This document shows, one piece after another, positions 8,808-16,516 of a DNA stretch of 64,000 nt. Below the pieces are notes generated by a model. It was not told where the DNA came from and searched no databases. It was given only the letters and a program-made list of their open reading frames with translations. Each line of letters opens with the position of its first letter. Position 1 is the stretch's first letter. Made by a program: the position numbers and the translations under genes. Source of the DNA: Leuconostoc carnosum (GTDB taxonomy: Bacteria > Bacillota > Bacilli > Lactobacillales > Lactobacillaceae); NCBI RefSeq assembly GCF_014207505.1, contig NZ_JACHGL010000001.1, positions 1 to 64,000 on the forward strand, written 5' to 3'.

Positions 8808-10505
8808 TCAACCAGCAGTTTCAATAGCAGTAACAATTTCTTCCAAAGATTGACTACCAAAAATAACATTTTCATTTTGATTAATCAGCATAGCTGGTAC
8901 ACTCATAATATGATGGGCTTCACGTAACTCTGGGAACAGTTGTAAATCAATCATTTCTGCTGACACGTTGGGGTTAATTGCAGCAATGTGCTGGCAAGCA
9001 GCCACAACGTCTGGACAGAAATGGCAAGTCAATGATATGCCAATTTCAATTTGTGTTTTTGGCAAATGCTTAATACGTTCAATAAGTTGTGTATCAATTG
9101 TCTGTCCTGGACCAGCCATATTATAAACAGCTAGTACCAATGAATTCAATTCATGACCTGTGGGAATACCACTAAATTTAATACCAGTTGGTTGGCCGTC
9201 AGTCGACACTAAGCTGAAATTAGGGAGGTGTGTCACATGCCATTTGTCTAACATTTCATCTGTAGCAGCTTCTATTTGCAGTGTCATGTGCGGACTCAAT
9301 TGGCTAAATTCTGTTAAAAATGAAGACAATTCATGACTTTTTTCTGAAGCGTCAGTCAATTGATGCAAAATAATATCATGATTCAGTTTGTCAAAAATTG
9401 GTTGTAGTTGTTGTACCAATTCATTGGTAAACCATTGACCTTTATGCATTGGTAGCTGGGTATCATGGTCAGATATTGTGCTTGAAGGACCAGATGTTGG
9501 TTTTGATTCGGTTTTTTTAGTAGCTGTTGACCGGGTAATAGGTACATGCAGGCGATGCTTTTGCGCAGAAACGTAAATTTCAGCGCTTGTTGCGGCACTA
9601 GCACCATCGGCAGCAGCAGTTACAATTTGACGTAATGGTTTAGAGATCACATCTCCAGCTGCGAACACACCTGGAATATTGGTTTGCCCTTGCTGGTCTG
9701 TGATAATATATTGGTCATCATCTAGTATGATGGTGTTTTTGAATAATTCAGTTTGTGGATCAGTACCAACATAGATAAACATACCAAACGTATTATCATC
9801 TTTAGTCACATGATAGCTTGTTTCTTCATGTGTTTTATTATTAATAAAAGTAGCATCGGTCAGATAATTTTGTCCAGTAACTGATTTTACCTCGCTATTT
9901 GGCCAGATAGTAATATTTGGATTTAAACGTGCGCGGTCAGCGGTTAATGGTGGGCAGGTGAAATCATCAGAACGCATAACTACTGTGACATGACGTGCAA
10001 AACGTGTGAGATAATCAGCTTCTTCAGCAGCAGCATAGCCGCCACCAATGACAAAGACTTCTAAACCACTGAAAAGTTCACCATCACACGTTGAACAGTA
10101 GGCAACACCACGACCACGAAAATCCTGTTCACCTTTGAATCCGATTTCATGTGGTTTGGCACCAGTAGCAATAATGATGCTACGTGCATGGTACGTCGTT
10201 GTTTTACCAGTTACCGTTTTAATATCTTTGGGATCAAAATTATAATCAACTACGGTATCAAAAGTGAATTTGACGCCAAAATCTGTGGCCTGTTGTTTCA
10301 TCTTATTAACAAGCGTTGTACCGTCTATCGTTTCGACAGCGGGGTAGTTAGCGACGGTTGAGGTTGTTGTTACTTGGCCGCCAATTTGGTCGCCTTCAAT
10401 GATCAGTGTATCCATTGTTGCACGACCAGCGTAAATGCCTGCTGATAATCCAGCTGGACCACCACCAATGATGATTGTGTCATAAATGTGGGGTTCTGTC
10501 ATCAT
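8808..10505 (-). CDS. AhpF-like flavoprotein with reversed domain order (thioredoxin reductase module then AhpF N-domain module)
   Basis: A 565-residue protein encoded 10 nt after ahpC. Residues about 1-315 form a thioredoxin-reductase-like module: FAD motif GGGPAGLSAG, redox centre C137-S-T-C140, NAD(P)H-binding GGGYAAAEEA and the final AAGDV motif. A Ser/Thr/Lys-rich linker spans about 315-350. Residues about 355-565 resemble the tandem thioredoxin-fold N-terminal domain of AhpF, with a second CxxC at C494-H-F-C497 followed by a cis-Pro SVPAM. In classical AhpF this module is at the N terminus, so the order is permuted. The expected job is passing NADH electrons to AhpC. The start ATG (10505) has AAGGAG in front. 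Confidence 0.88.
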   Translation of the reverse strand: MMTEPHIYDTIIIGGGPAGLSAGIYAGRATMDTLIIEGDQIGGQVTTTSTVANYPAVETIDGTTLVNKMKQQATDFGVKFTFDTVVDYNFDPKDIKTVTGKTTTYHARSIIIATGAKPHEIGFKGEQDFRGRGVAYCSTCDGELFSGLEVFVIGGGYAAAEEADYLTRFARHVTVVMRSDDFTCPPLTADRARLNPNITIWPNSEVKSVTGQNYLTDATFINNKTHEETSYHVTKDDNTFGMFIYVGTDPQTELFKNTIILDDDQYIITDQQGQTNIPGVFAAGDVISKPLRQIVTAAADGASAATSAEIYVSAQKHRLHVPITRSTATKKTESKPTSGPSSTISDHDTQLPMHKGQWFTNELVQQLQPIFDKLNHDIILHQLTDASEKSHELSSFLTEFSQLSPHMTLQIEAATDEMLDKWHVTHLPNFSLVSTDGQPTGIKFSGIPTGHELNSLVLAVYNMAGPGQTIDTQLIERIKHLPKTQIEIGISLTCHFCPDVVAACQHIAAINPNVSAEMIDLQLFPELREAHHIMSVPAMLINQNENVIFGSQSLEEIVTAIETAG

Positions 10506-10515
10506 GGCTCCTTAA

Positions 10516-11085
10516 TTATAATTTACCAACTAAGTCAAGACTTGGTGCAATTGTGTCTTCACCTGGATGCCAGTTAGCAGGGCAAACGCGATCACCATGT
10601 TCGGCCACGAACTGTGCAGCTTCTAAGGTACGTAGAATTTCTTCAGCGTTACGACCAATACCCATATTATTGATTGTGTATGACTGAATTTTACCTTCAG
10701 GATCAACAATAAATACTGCGCGGTAAGCCAATCCAGCATCTTCATCTAAAACATTGAAGAAGCGTGCTAGTTTACCAGCAGGATCGGCTAGCATAGGGTA
10801 CTTAACTTTAGCAATTGTATCTGTTGCTTCAGCCCAAGCTTTGTGTACAAATTCACTGTCTTCTGATACAGAGTAAATTTCAGCGTTAATATTAGTGAAG
10901 GCAGCGTAGTGATCTGCTAAATCACCGAGTTCTGTTGGACATACGAATGAAAAATCAGCAGGGTAGAAGAAATAGACACCCCACTTACCTAATGTATCTT
11001 GCTTGGTCACTTCTGTGAGTTCACCTGCGTGATAAGCATTCACTTTAAAATCTGTTACTTCTGTATCAATAAAATTAGTTGGCAT
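10516..11085 (-). CDS. ahpC: Alkyl hydroperoxide reductase subunit C (AhpC-type peroxiredoxin)
   Basis: A 189-residue typical 2-Cys peroxiredoxin reducing hydrogen peroxide and organic hydroperoxides. The peroxidatic Cys is C49 in SFVCPTEL and the resolving Cys is C168 in VCPANW. Length and the GGIG-like loop region (INNMGIGRN) fit the AhpC/Prx1 group. The Shine-Dalgarno AGAGGAAAG precedes the ATG. It leads a two-gene operon with its likely reductase and has a PerR-box-like site in the leader. Confidence 0.96.
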   Translation of the reverse strand: MPTNFIDTEVTDFKVNAYHAGELTEVTKQDTLGKWGVYFFYPADFSFVCPTELGDLADHYAAFTNINAEIYSVSEDSEFVHKAWAEATDTIAKVKYPMLADPAGKLARFFNVLDEDAGLAYRAVFIVDPEGKIQSYTINNMGIGRNAEEILRTLEAAQFVAEHGDRVCPANWHPGEDTIAPSLDLVGKL

Positions 11086-11104
11086 AACTTTCCTCTTTCT
11101 TAGT

Positions 11105-11158
11105 TTATAATGATTCTAAACTATCTCTAGTATACAGTGTTTTGAAATGAAAAATCAA
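11105..11158 (-). promoter_or_regulatory. ahpC promoter with PerR-box-like operator
   Basis: On the minus strand a -35 TTGATT (11158-11153) and -10 TATACT (11134-11129) are 18 nt apart. Just downstream, 11105-11119 reads TTAGAATCATTATAA on the minus strand, differing at one position from the PerR consensus TTATAATNATTATAA. Its place near +4 to +18 fits repression released by peroxide. No perR gene is in the window; the assignment rests on the motif and the target gene. Confidence 0.68.
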
Positions 11159-11193
11159 GAGGTAATTATTTTTTTTCGTCATCAAATATATTT

Positions 11194-11222
11194 TTGACTG
11201 ATTGGTCAATAAATGATATAAT
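11194..11222 (+). promoter_or_regulatory. tetR promoter with overlapping inverted repeat; transcript predicted leaderless
   Basis: TTGACT (11194-11199), a 17-nt spacer, and TATAAT (11217-11222) make a near-perfect promoter. TTGAC-6 nt-GTCAA (11194-11209) is an inverted repeat covering the -35 and is a likely operator for the TetR protein itself. Only 6 nt separate the -10 box from the ATG at 11229, so transcription should begin at or next to the start codon. Confidence 0.7.
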
Positions 11223-11228
11223 TTATTT

Positions 11229-11618
11229 ATGGGAAGAAAAAGAAATTTTAATCAAAATGACATTATCGATAAGATGGTACAAGTATTCATTATGCATGGC
11301 TATGAAGGGACATCATTAGATGATTTAGTTCAAGCAACCGGCTTGTTACGTGGTAGTTTGTACAGTGCATTTGGTAGTAAACAAGGCATGTTTATTGCGT
11401 CATTAGAGAATAGTTTACAACAACATGCTGATGACGACATCGTTTGGCAGCTCTTATTGGTTGCCATGTTGGAATTAACCTCAAGAAGTGAGGCAGTCAG
11501 AAAGATTGTAAAAGATTGGTATGACACAAATTCCCATGAAGATATAGCATCAGAGTTAGGGCATCAATTGTTAGCACATAGTGGTATTTTTGAAGGAGAA
11601 GATAATCATGGAAAATAA
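11229..11618 (+). CDS. Short TetR/AcrR-family regulator
   Basis: A 129-residue regulator. The N-terminal DNA-binding part (about residues 8-55) is typical of TetR proteins: helix 2 MHGYEGTSLDDLVQATG, then LRGSLYSAFGSKQGMF as recognition helix. The ligand-binding C-terminal part is only about 70 residues, against about 140 in normal TetR proteins, so the usual drug-binding pocket and dimer interface are reduced. No Shine-Dalgarno is present and the promoter geometry predicts a leaderless mRNA. It overlaps the next gene by 11 nt, indicating coupled expression. The inverted repeat over the -35 suggests self-repression. The signal it senses is unknown. Confidence 0.8.
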   Translation: MGRKRNFNQNDIIDKMVQVFIMHGYEGTSLDDLVQATGLLRGSLYSAFGSKQGMFIASLENSLQQHADDDIVWQLLLVAMLELTSRSEAVRKIVKDWYDTNSHEDIASELGHQLLAHSGIFEGEDNHGK

Positions 11619-11955
11619 AGTTGAAATTCAAGATGGTCAATTAATTGTTGTGCCGCAAGGGGTTACAAAATTAGCAGCAGTAAAAGATGAAATAATTGTG
11701 CCACTTGACCATATAGTTGGGGCATCAATAGATACTGGTATTTTAAACGACAGGAAGGGACTGAAAATGCCGGGGACAGCTATGCCAGGATATTGGGCGG
11801 GATCATTTCATAAAGATAGTGAAATAACATTTTTTAATGTTAAGCAATCCAGTACGCCTATTGTGATACAACTGAAGGATGATAAATATAGTCGTTTAGT
11901 ATTGGGTACGGAAAACCCACGAAATTTAGTTGAGTTGATTAATAATGCGATTTGA
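11608..11955 (+). CDS. Small PH-like domain protein coupled to tetR
   Basis: A 115-residue protein without membrane segments. Alternating hydrophobic strands (LIVVPQGVTKLAA, EIIVPLDHIVGASI, PIVIQLKDDKYSRLVLG) and a final helix NPRNLVELINNAI resemble the small bacterial PH-like domain family; I make this assignment from strand pattern and the PGTAMPGYWAGSF loop, so it is moderate. An in-frame start exists at 11581, but GAAGGAGAAG directly precedes the ATG at 11608. It is the second gene of the TetR unit and ends at a strong terminator. Function unknown. It could be the regulated effector or a partner of the short TetR protein. Confidence 0.65.
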   Translation: MENKVEIQDGQLIVVPQGVTKLAAVKDEIIVPLDHIVGASIDTGILNDRKGLKMPGTAMPGYWAGSFHKDSEITFFNVKQSSTPIVIQLKDDKYSRLVLGTENPRNLVELINNAI

Positions 11956-11960
11956 AGTTT

Positions 11961-12008
11961 AAATAAAGGCACCATTAAAGTGAATAAACTTTAATGGTGC
12001 CTTTATTT
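11961..12008. terminator. Bidirectional terminator between PH-like gene and MFS gene
   Basis: Perfect 20-base-pair stem with 8-base loop TGAATAAA; arms begin AAATAAAGGCACC. A/T tracts on both sides serve the two convergent genes. Confidence 0.92.
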
Positions 12009-12010
12009 AA

Positions 12011-13753
12011 TCAATCTGAAATTTTTTTATGTTTCTTAAGGAGAAGTAATAGTAGTAATGAGAATACTGGAATGATACTCATTGTTTGGTAGACAGACAT
12101 AAAAGCTTGCCTAGATTGTGTTTTTAAGTGCCCTTTAATGCTAGTAATGGTTTGTTGAACCGTTTTTTCATTAATTTGTTCTTGTTGTCTGATTTTAGGG
12201 AGCGCAACTTTGGTGACATTATTTTTAATATTTTCTTTCAGAGGTGTAGGGAGTTGCGCAACAGTGAGGTGTGATTGGTTGGCAACATGGCGTAATTGCT
12301 TTTGGTAAACAGACTGCAATGCGACACTTTCTATTTTTGAGGGATTAGTATTCAGGTTAATGGTTTGATTAGCATTGGTTGTACTTGAACTGTTGGTATC
12401 TAATTTATCATTAATTTTTTTAGTAAACTTGTGCTTTAGTGGGGTAGCTAAACGAGTTTTATTGATTTCTTCGTGTGCGTATATTAACGTTGATTGTTTT
12501 GCCGTTTTCATATTGTTGGTGAGAACAGATGTAAATAGCGCAATAGCTATAATTAAGCCAACTTGTCGTAAAATATTAGCCACACTATTAGCATCAGTTA
12601 GCTGACTACCATGGAAATCGGCAGCAACTAGAATATTTGCCGTTGCGGCAACTAATCCATAGCCGATGCCTAGTAAAATAGCAGCCGTGATGAGTGTATT
12701 ATAATTATTTTGTAAGTTTAAATGCGACATGAGATAGTAACTAACAGCAATGATGATAAAACCACTACCAATTAATAATTGATTACTTATTTTTTTAACG
12801 ATCATTGACGTGAGAATAACGGTTATCATGACGGCAATCGAATAGGGTGTAATTAATAATGCAGCATGCAGTTCGGATTCACCCTGAACTTTTGTTAACA
12901 TTGTTGGTATTAGAATAACCATGCCACCCATAAAGTAATTGCTTAATAGTAATGCTAAACTGGCTGCCTTAAAATCATTACGTTTAAATAATTTCAAATT
13001 AATCATTGGAAATGCAGTGTGGTTTTCTTGTAATAAGAATAGTACAAATGCTGTTATAGCAATAGTGAGGGATGCTAGGGTAGTAATAGAAGACCAACCC
13101 CAGTCATTACCCTTAATCAATCCCAATGATAAAGTTGTCAAAGAAACACAGCTAAGAACAGTACCAATCCAGTCAATTTTCACAATACGTCGAGATTCGT
13201 GTTTGATATTCAAAACAAATGGGTAGACGAGTAACAATATCAAAATGAATGGGATATTGATATAAAACACCCATCGCCAATTGCCATACTGGGAAATAAA
13301 GCCACCAACAGTTGGACCAACAGCTACAGCGAGACCTTGTGCACCGGCCAACGCAGCAATCACTTTGTTGCGATTTTGGTCGCCACCTTGTTCAAGACCA
13401 ATAACCATACTGGTAGGTATAATAATTGCAGCACCAATACTTTGTATACCACGCGCAATTAGCATGACAGTTAAATTGGGTGACAGACCAGTTATGAGAG
13501 AACCTAAACCGAATGTCATTAGACCAATAAAAACGAGCCGATTTCGTCCAAGCTGTTCAGCGAGTCGACCAAAAGGAATAATGAGTGCAGCAAAGACAAT
13601 TGTGTAAACGTTAACTGTCCAAGAAAGATCTGAAAGGCTCTCGTTAAAAGCGCTTTGTATCTCTGGAATAACAATGGTCATGATTGATACATCCATCATA
13701 CAAAGTATATTGGCAATCAATAGAATGGGTAAAATAAATTTAAATTTTTTCAT
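12011..13753 (-). CDS. MFS drug efflux transporter, DHA2/EmrB-QacA type, with long loop before the last helix
   Basis: A 580-residue proton-coupled efflux pump candidate. It opens with helix 1 ending MMDVSIMTIVIPEI, then the motif A region FGRLAEQLGRNRLVF and motif C-like GPTVGGFISQYGNWRWVFYINIP, both characteristic of the 14-helix DHA2 family. Between the penultimate helix and the last (about residues 415-555) lies a hydrophilic stretch of about 140 residues rich in Asn, Thr, Lys and Gln. A TTG is available 6 nt upstream, but AAGGAAAA favours the ATG at 13753. The divergent TetR gene at 13901 is its probable repressor. Confidence 0.88.
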   Translation of the reverse strand: MKKFKFILPILLIANILCMMDVSIMTIVIPEIQSAFNESLSDLSWTVNVYTIVFAALIIPFGRLAEQLGRNRLVFIGLMTFGLGSLITGLSPNLTVMLIARGIQSIGAAIIIPTSMVIGLEQGGDQNRNKVIAALAGAQGLAVAVGPTVGGFISQYGNWRWVFYINIPFILILLLVYPFVLNIKHESRRIVKIDWIGTVLSCVSLTTLSLGLIKGNDWGWSSITTLASLTIAITAFVLFLLQENHTAFPMINLKLFKRNDFKAASLALLLSNYFMGGMVILIPTMLTKVQGESELHAALLITPYSIAVMITVILTSMIVKKISNQLLIGSGFIIIAVSYYLMSHLNLQNNYNTLITAAILLGIGYGLVAATANILVAADFHGSQLTDANSVANILRQVGLIIAIALFTSVLTNNMKTAKQSTLIYAHEEINKTRLATPLKHKFTKKINDKLDTNSSSTTNANQTINLNTNPSKIESVALQSVYQKQLRHVANQSHLTVAQLPTPLKENIKNNVTKVALPKIRQQEQINEKTVQQTITSIKGHLKTQSRQAFMSVYQTMSIIPVFSLLLLLLLKKHKKISD

Positions 13754-13783
13754 TTGCAATTTTCCTTACTTTTGTTAGACTAA

Positions 13784-13805
13784 AAGTGTCTCACGTGCGA
13801 CACTT
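13784..13805. promoter_or_regulatory. Operator-like palindrome between MFS pump and tetR
   Basis: A 22-bp palindrome, AAGTGTC-(TCACGTGC)-GACACTT, symmetric except for the T/G pair flanking the CACGTG centre. It lies 31 nt upstream of the MFS start in the 147-nt divergent spacer, as expected for a TetR-family operator. Confidence 0.7.
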
Positions 13806-13900
13806 CCATAATTGAGTATAAAGTTAAGAGTTGATAAATACCAGAATAATAGTGGAAGTGGCACAAAAATGAAAAAGTGAGGCGGAGGGATAAGTAGAAT

Positions 13901-14470
13901 ATGGATGGACATCAAAAGTTAGTTTTACAGTCAAAAGAATGGTTGCTGAAAGCTTTGTTTGAGTTAATGCAAGACAAATCTTTTCAGGATATATCTGTGA
14001 CCGAAATAGCTGAAGCAGCTGGGTTATCGCGCAGAACGTTTTATCGTACTTTCAAAGATAAACAAGAATTGTTGGAGGTTTATGCTGATGAACTCATTCA
14101 CGAATATATTGAAGCATTAGATCAAGTGAGCGGTCAGATGATGAAATTCGATGACATTGTGCAATTATTTTTTGAGTTTTGGGCACAGCACCGTAATTAT
14201 GCAAGGGTATTAATTCAGCAAGATTTATTTTATATTATCTTTCATAAATGGAATAATCACGCGTCTCAGATATATCAAAAGTTTCACGCACCTTGGCATA
14301 TTACTGGTACACCAACAGAAATTAATTACGTACTAGCCTATTCTATTGGCGGACTTTGGCAGATATTGGAAATATGGTTAATGTCAGAAACCCCAGAAAA
14401 ACCTGAACAGATAACAAAAACAATGATGAAAGCACTTGATAAACTTGGTACAGTTGGCCGGTTTGATTGA
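13901..14470 (+). CDS. TetR/AcrR-family regulator divergent from MFS pump
   Basis: A 189-residue regulator of normal TetR length. The helix-turn-helix is at about residues 28-50 (DISVTEIAEAAGLSRRTFYR followed by TFKDKQELLE), and the rest forms the helical ligand-binding domain typical of the DhaS/AcrR branch. GGCGGAGG precedes the ATG. Its divergent position from the MFS gene and the shared palindrome imply local control of efflux. The inducer is unknown. Confidence 0.88.
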   Translation: MDGHQKLVLQSKEWLLKALFELMQDKSFQDISVTEIAEAAGLSRRTFYRTFKDKQELLEVYADELIHEYIEALDQVSGQMMKFDDIVQLFFEFWAQHRNYARVLIQQDLFYIIFHKWNNHASQIYQKFHAPWHITGTPTEINYVLAYSIGGLWQILEIWLMSETPEKPEQITKTMMKALDKLGTVGRFD

Positions 14471-14505
14471 AATATCATATTTAATTTAAAAAAATTGTCA
14501 AAAGT

Positions 14506-14551
14506 AAAAGCCTGTCAATCGCTAACACAAGTTAGTGATTGACAGGCTTTT
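14506..14551. terminator. Bidirectional terminator
   Basis: Twenty-one-base stem (left arm starts AAAAGCCTGTCAATC) around loop ACAA, between tetR (+) and the DUF3042 gene (-). One internal mismatch. Confidence 0.9.
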
Positions 14552-14570
14552 AACTGTTATTATTAAAATT

Positions 14571-14753
14571 TTAGTAACGTGATTGGTGCGCTGCAACGCT
14601 ACGACGGATAGCCTGCTTTGACACTTCTTCATGATGTTCTTCCGCTTCTTCAGCTGGCTTGATAACTGTTTGGTGGTAGCTAAGTGCTGCCGCGGCTGCT
14701 ACTGCTACTGAACTAAGAACGCCAACAAATACACCTGTTTTAAATGAGTTCAT
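14571..14753 (-). CDS. DUF3042 family small membrane protein
   Basis: A 60-residue protein: N-terminal Lys, one alanine-rich membrane segment (about residues 5-27), then a charged helical tail EEAEEHHEEVSKQAIRRS. This matches the small DUF3042 family seen across Lactobacillales, of unknown function. AAGAAAAGGAAA precedes the ATG. It stands alone between two terminator-bounded units. Confidence 0.8.
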   Translation of the reverse strand: MNSFKTGVFVGVLSSVAVAAAAALSYHQTVIKPAEEAEEHHEEVSKQAIRRSVAAHQSRY

Positions 14754-14828
14754 AATATTGTTTTCCTTTTCTTAAGTTTCTCTAAAGTCTATTATCAACT
14801 ATTTTAGTATATTTGTAAATGAATTTAG

Positions 14829-14834
14829 TATAAT
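14829..14834 (+). promoter_or_regulatory. -10 box placed 6 nt before the glycerophosphodiesterase ATG
   Basis: TATAAT ends at 14834 and the ATG begins at 14841, the same geometry as the tetR gene at 11229. No Shine-Dalgarno lies between. The -35 region (14806-14811) is not close to consensus, so the promoter is less certain than that of tetR. Confidence 0.5.
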
Positions 14835-14840
14835 TAAGTT

Positions 14841-15605
14841 ATGAAAATGAAAACAAATATTGTCGCTCATCGTGGTTACCGCATAGTGGCACCAGAAAAT
14901 ACAATACCGGCATTCCAGGCGGCCCTTGCTTATCGGCCAGATATGTTGGAAATGGATGTTCATCGTACAAAAGATGGGCACTTGATTGTTATTCATGATG
15001 AAAAAGTAGATCGCACAACTGATGGCACTGGGTATGTTAAAGATTTAACTTTGGCTGAAATTAAGGCATTAGATGCGGGTAGTTATAAAGAACCAATCAT
15101 GCAAGGCGTAAGAATTCCAACATTTATTGAATTTTTAAATTTTTTGCGTGATATTGGTTTTGAGCAAACATTATTGTTGGAAATAAAGACGGATCACGTT
15201 GATTATCCCGGTATTGAACAAGAAGTATTGGATATGGTTGCTAGCTTTCAACCAAAGTATCGTGTGATCTATCAAAGCTTTAATTTAACAACTTTGAAAA
15301 AAATTCGCCTTTTAAGTCCAAATGCTGATATTGCTGCACTGGTTTTTTGGGCAACACCAAAAGTATATTGGTTAAAAATACGAGGTGTTTTTGACTATAT
15401 TCATGCTGATATTCGTATTTTAAAACAGAAACCGACTATTTTTTGGCGGGCAAAGAATCATATGCGGACTTGGACAGTAGATAATGAAGCGGATATGCGT
15501 CGCATTTTTAAAGCGGGGTTACAAGGAATTATTACTAATCAAGTCGCTTTAGCAACAAAAATTCGTGCAGAAATACAAGGGGATGACAATGACAAACAAA
15601 CTTAA
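14841..15605 (+). CDS. Glycerophosphodiester phosphodiesterase
   Basis: A 254-residue GDPD-family TIM barrel that hydrolyses deacylated phospholipids to glycerol 3-phosphate and an alcohol. Catalytic landmarks: AHRGYRIVAPENTIPAF (residues about 7-23, containing His and Arg/Glu), EMDVHRTKDGHLIVIHDEK (split: EMDVHRTKDG then HLIVIHDEK) with metal ligands, and RTWTVDN near the C terminus. No signal peptide is visible, so it acts in the cytoplasm. It may be leaderless. It overlaps miaA by 17 nt. Confidence 0.9.
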   Translation: MKMKTNIVAHRGYRIVAPENTIPAFQAALAYRPDMLEMDVHRTKDGHLIVIHDEKVDRTTDGTGYVKDLTLAEIKALDAGSYKEPIMQGVRIPTFIEFLNFLRDIGFEQTLLLEIKTDHVDYPGIEQEVLDMVASFQPKYRVIYQSFNLTTLKKIRLLSPNADIAALVFWATPKVYWLKIRGVFDYIHADIRILKQKPTIFWRAKNHMRTWTVDNEADMRRIFKAGLQGIITNQVALATKIRAEIQGDDNDKQT

Positions 15606-16479
15606 AATATTAGTGATTGCTGGGCCAACAGCTTCTGGAAAGAGTGATTTAGCTATTGCGATGGCACAGCAATTTAATGGTGAGATTATCTCCGCAGATG
15701 CTTTACAAGTTTATCGTCATTTGGATATTGGCACAGCGAAGATTAGTTTGGCAGAGCAACAGATGGTGCCACATCATTTGATTGATATCTTAGATATGAC
15801 GGCGAGTTTCTCCGTCGCTGAATTTGTGAAATTAGCCGATCAAATCATTGCAGATATTGTGTCACGAGGTAAGTTACCAATTATTGCTGGTGGGACTGGC
15901 TTTTATGTCAAAGCGTTATTAGGCGAGCAGGTGCTCGATTTTGTCGCGAGTGATCCTCACGAAGTTGACATGTTAAAACAGCAACCATTAGCGGTGCTTG
16001 TAGATGAGCTAAAGTTACGCGATGAAGATTTGTCTCAACGAGTAGATTTGCACAACAAACAACGGGTCATACGTGCGATTGAAATTTCACGTCATGGTCA
16101 GCACGATAAGCCCATTCAACGGCCACAATATGATGCCTGTGTGATTGGTATTGACTGGCCGCGCGAAGTGTTATATCAACGCATTAATGCACGTGCGCAA
16201 GACATGATTGATGACGGGATCTTGGACGAAGTGTGTAAGATTCTTACAGCAGGCGGTGAATCATTGCAGGCTGGAAAAGCGATTGGCTATAAGGAATTTT
16301 TCCCATATTTACAAGGACATGTGTCATTGTCAGAAGCCATTACACAATTGCAGCAAGATTCAAGACGCTATGCGAAACGGCAATTAACCTACCTCCGTCA
16401 TCAAATACCTGGTTTGATATGGGTGCAAGGGGAAACAGCACAAGATGAGTTAACGAATCTGCTTAAAAAGTGGTTGTAA
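15589..16479 (+). CDS. miaA: tRNA dimethylallyltransferase
   Basis: A 296-residue enzyme that adds a dimethylallyl group to A37 of tRNAs reading codons beginning with U. The P-loop GPTASGKS is at residues 12-19, followed by the DALQVYRHLDIGTAK block and the IIAGGTGFYVKALL block. Three candidate starts exist (15565, 15583, 15589). AAGGGG at 15577-15582 is correctly spaced only for 15589. The gene overlaps the phosphodiesterase and ends at a perfect-palindrome terminator. Confidence 0.95.
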   Translation: MTNKLKILVIAGPTASGKSDLAIAMAQQFNGEIISADALQVYRHLDIGTAKISLAEQQMVPHHLIDILDMTASFSVAEFVKLADQIIADIVSRGKLPIIAGGTGFYVKALLGEQVLDFVASDPHEVDMLKQQPLAVLVDELKLRDEDLSQRVDLHNKQRVIRAIEISRHGQHDKPIQRPQYDACVIGIDWPREVLYQRINARAQDMIDDGILDEVCKILTAGGESLQAGKAIGYKEFFPYLQGHVSLSEAITQLQQDSRRYAKRQLTYLRHQIPGLIWVQGETAQDELTNLLKKWL

Positions 16480-16480
16480 G

Positions 16481-16514
16481 AAAAAATCAACGCAGCATGC
16501 TGCGTTGATTTTTT
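16481..16514. terminator. Perfect palindromic bidirectional terminator
   Basis: A 34-base perfect palindrome; each arm is AAAAAATCAACGCAGCA. It serves the convergent miaA (+) and antiporter (-) genes. Confidence 0.92.
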
Positions 16515-16516
16515 AG

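Noticed and set aside
13281-13607. Plus-strand frames opposite the DHA2 pump (also 12939-13226)
   Set aside because: Antisense shadows of a membrane-protein gene without start signals.
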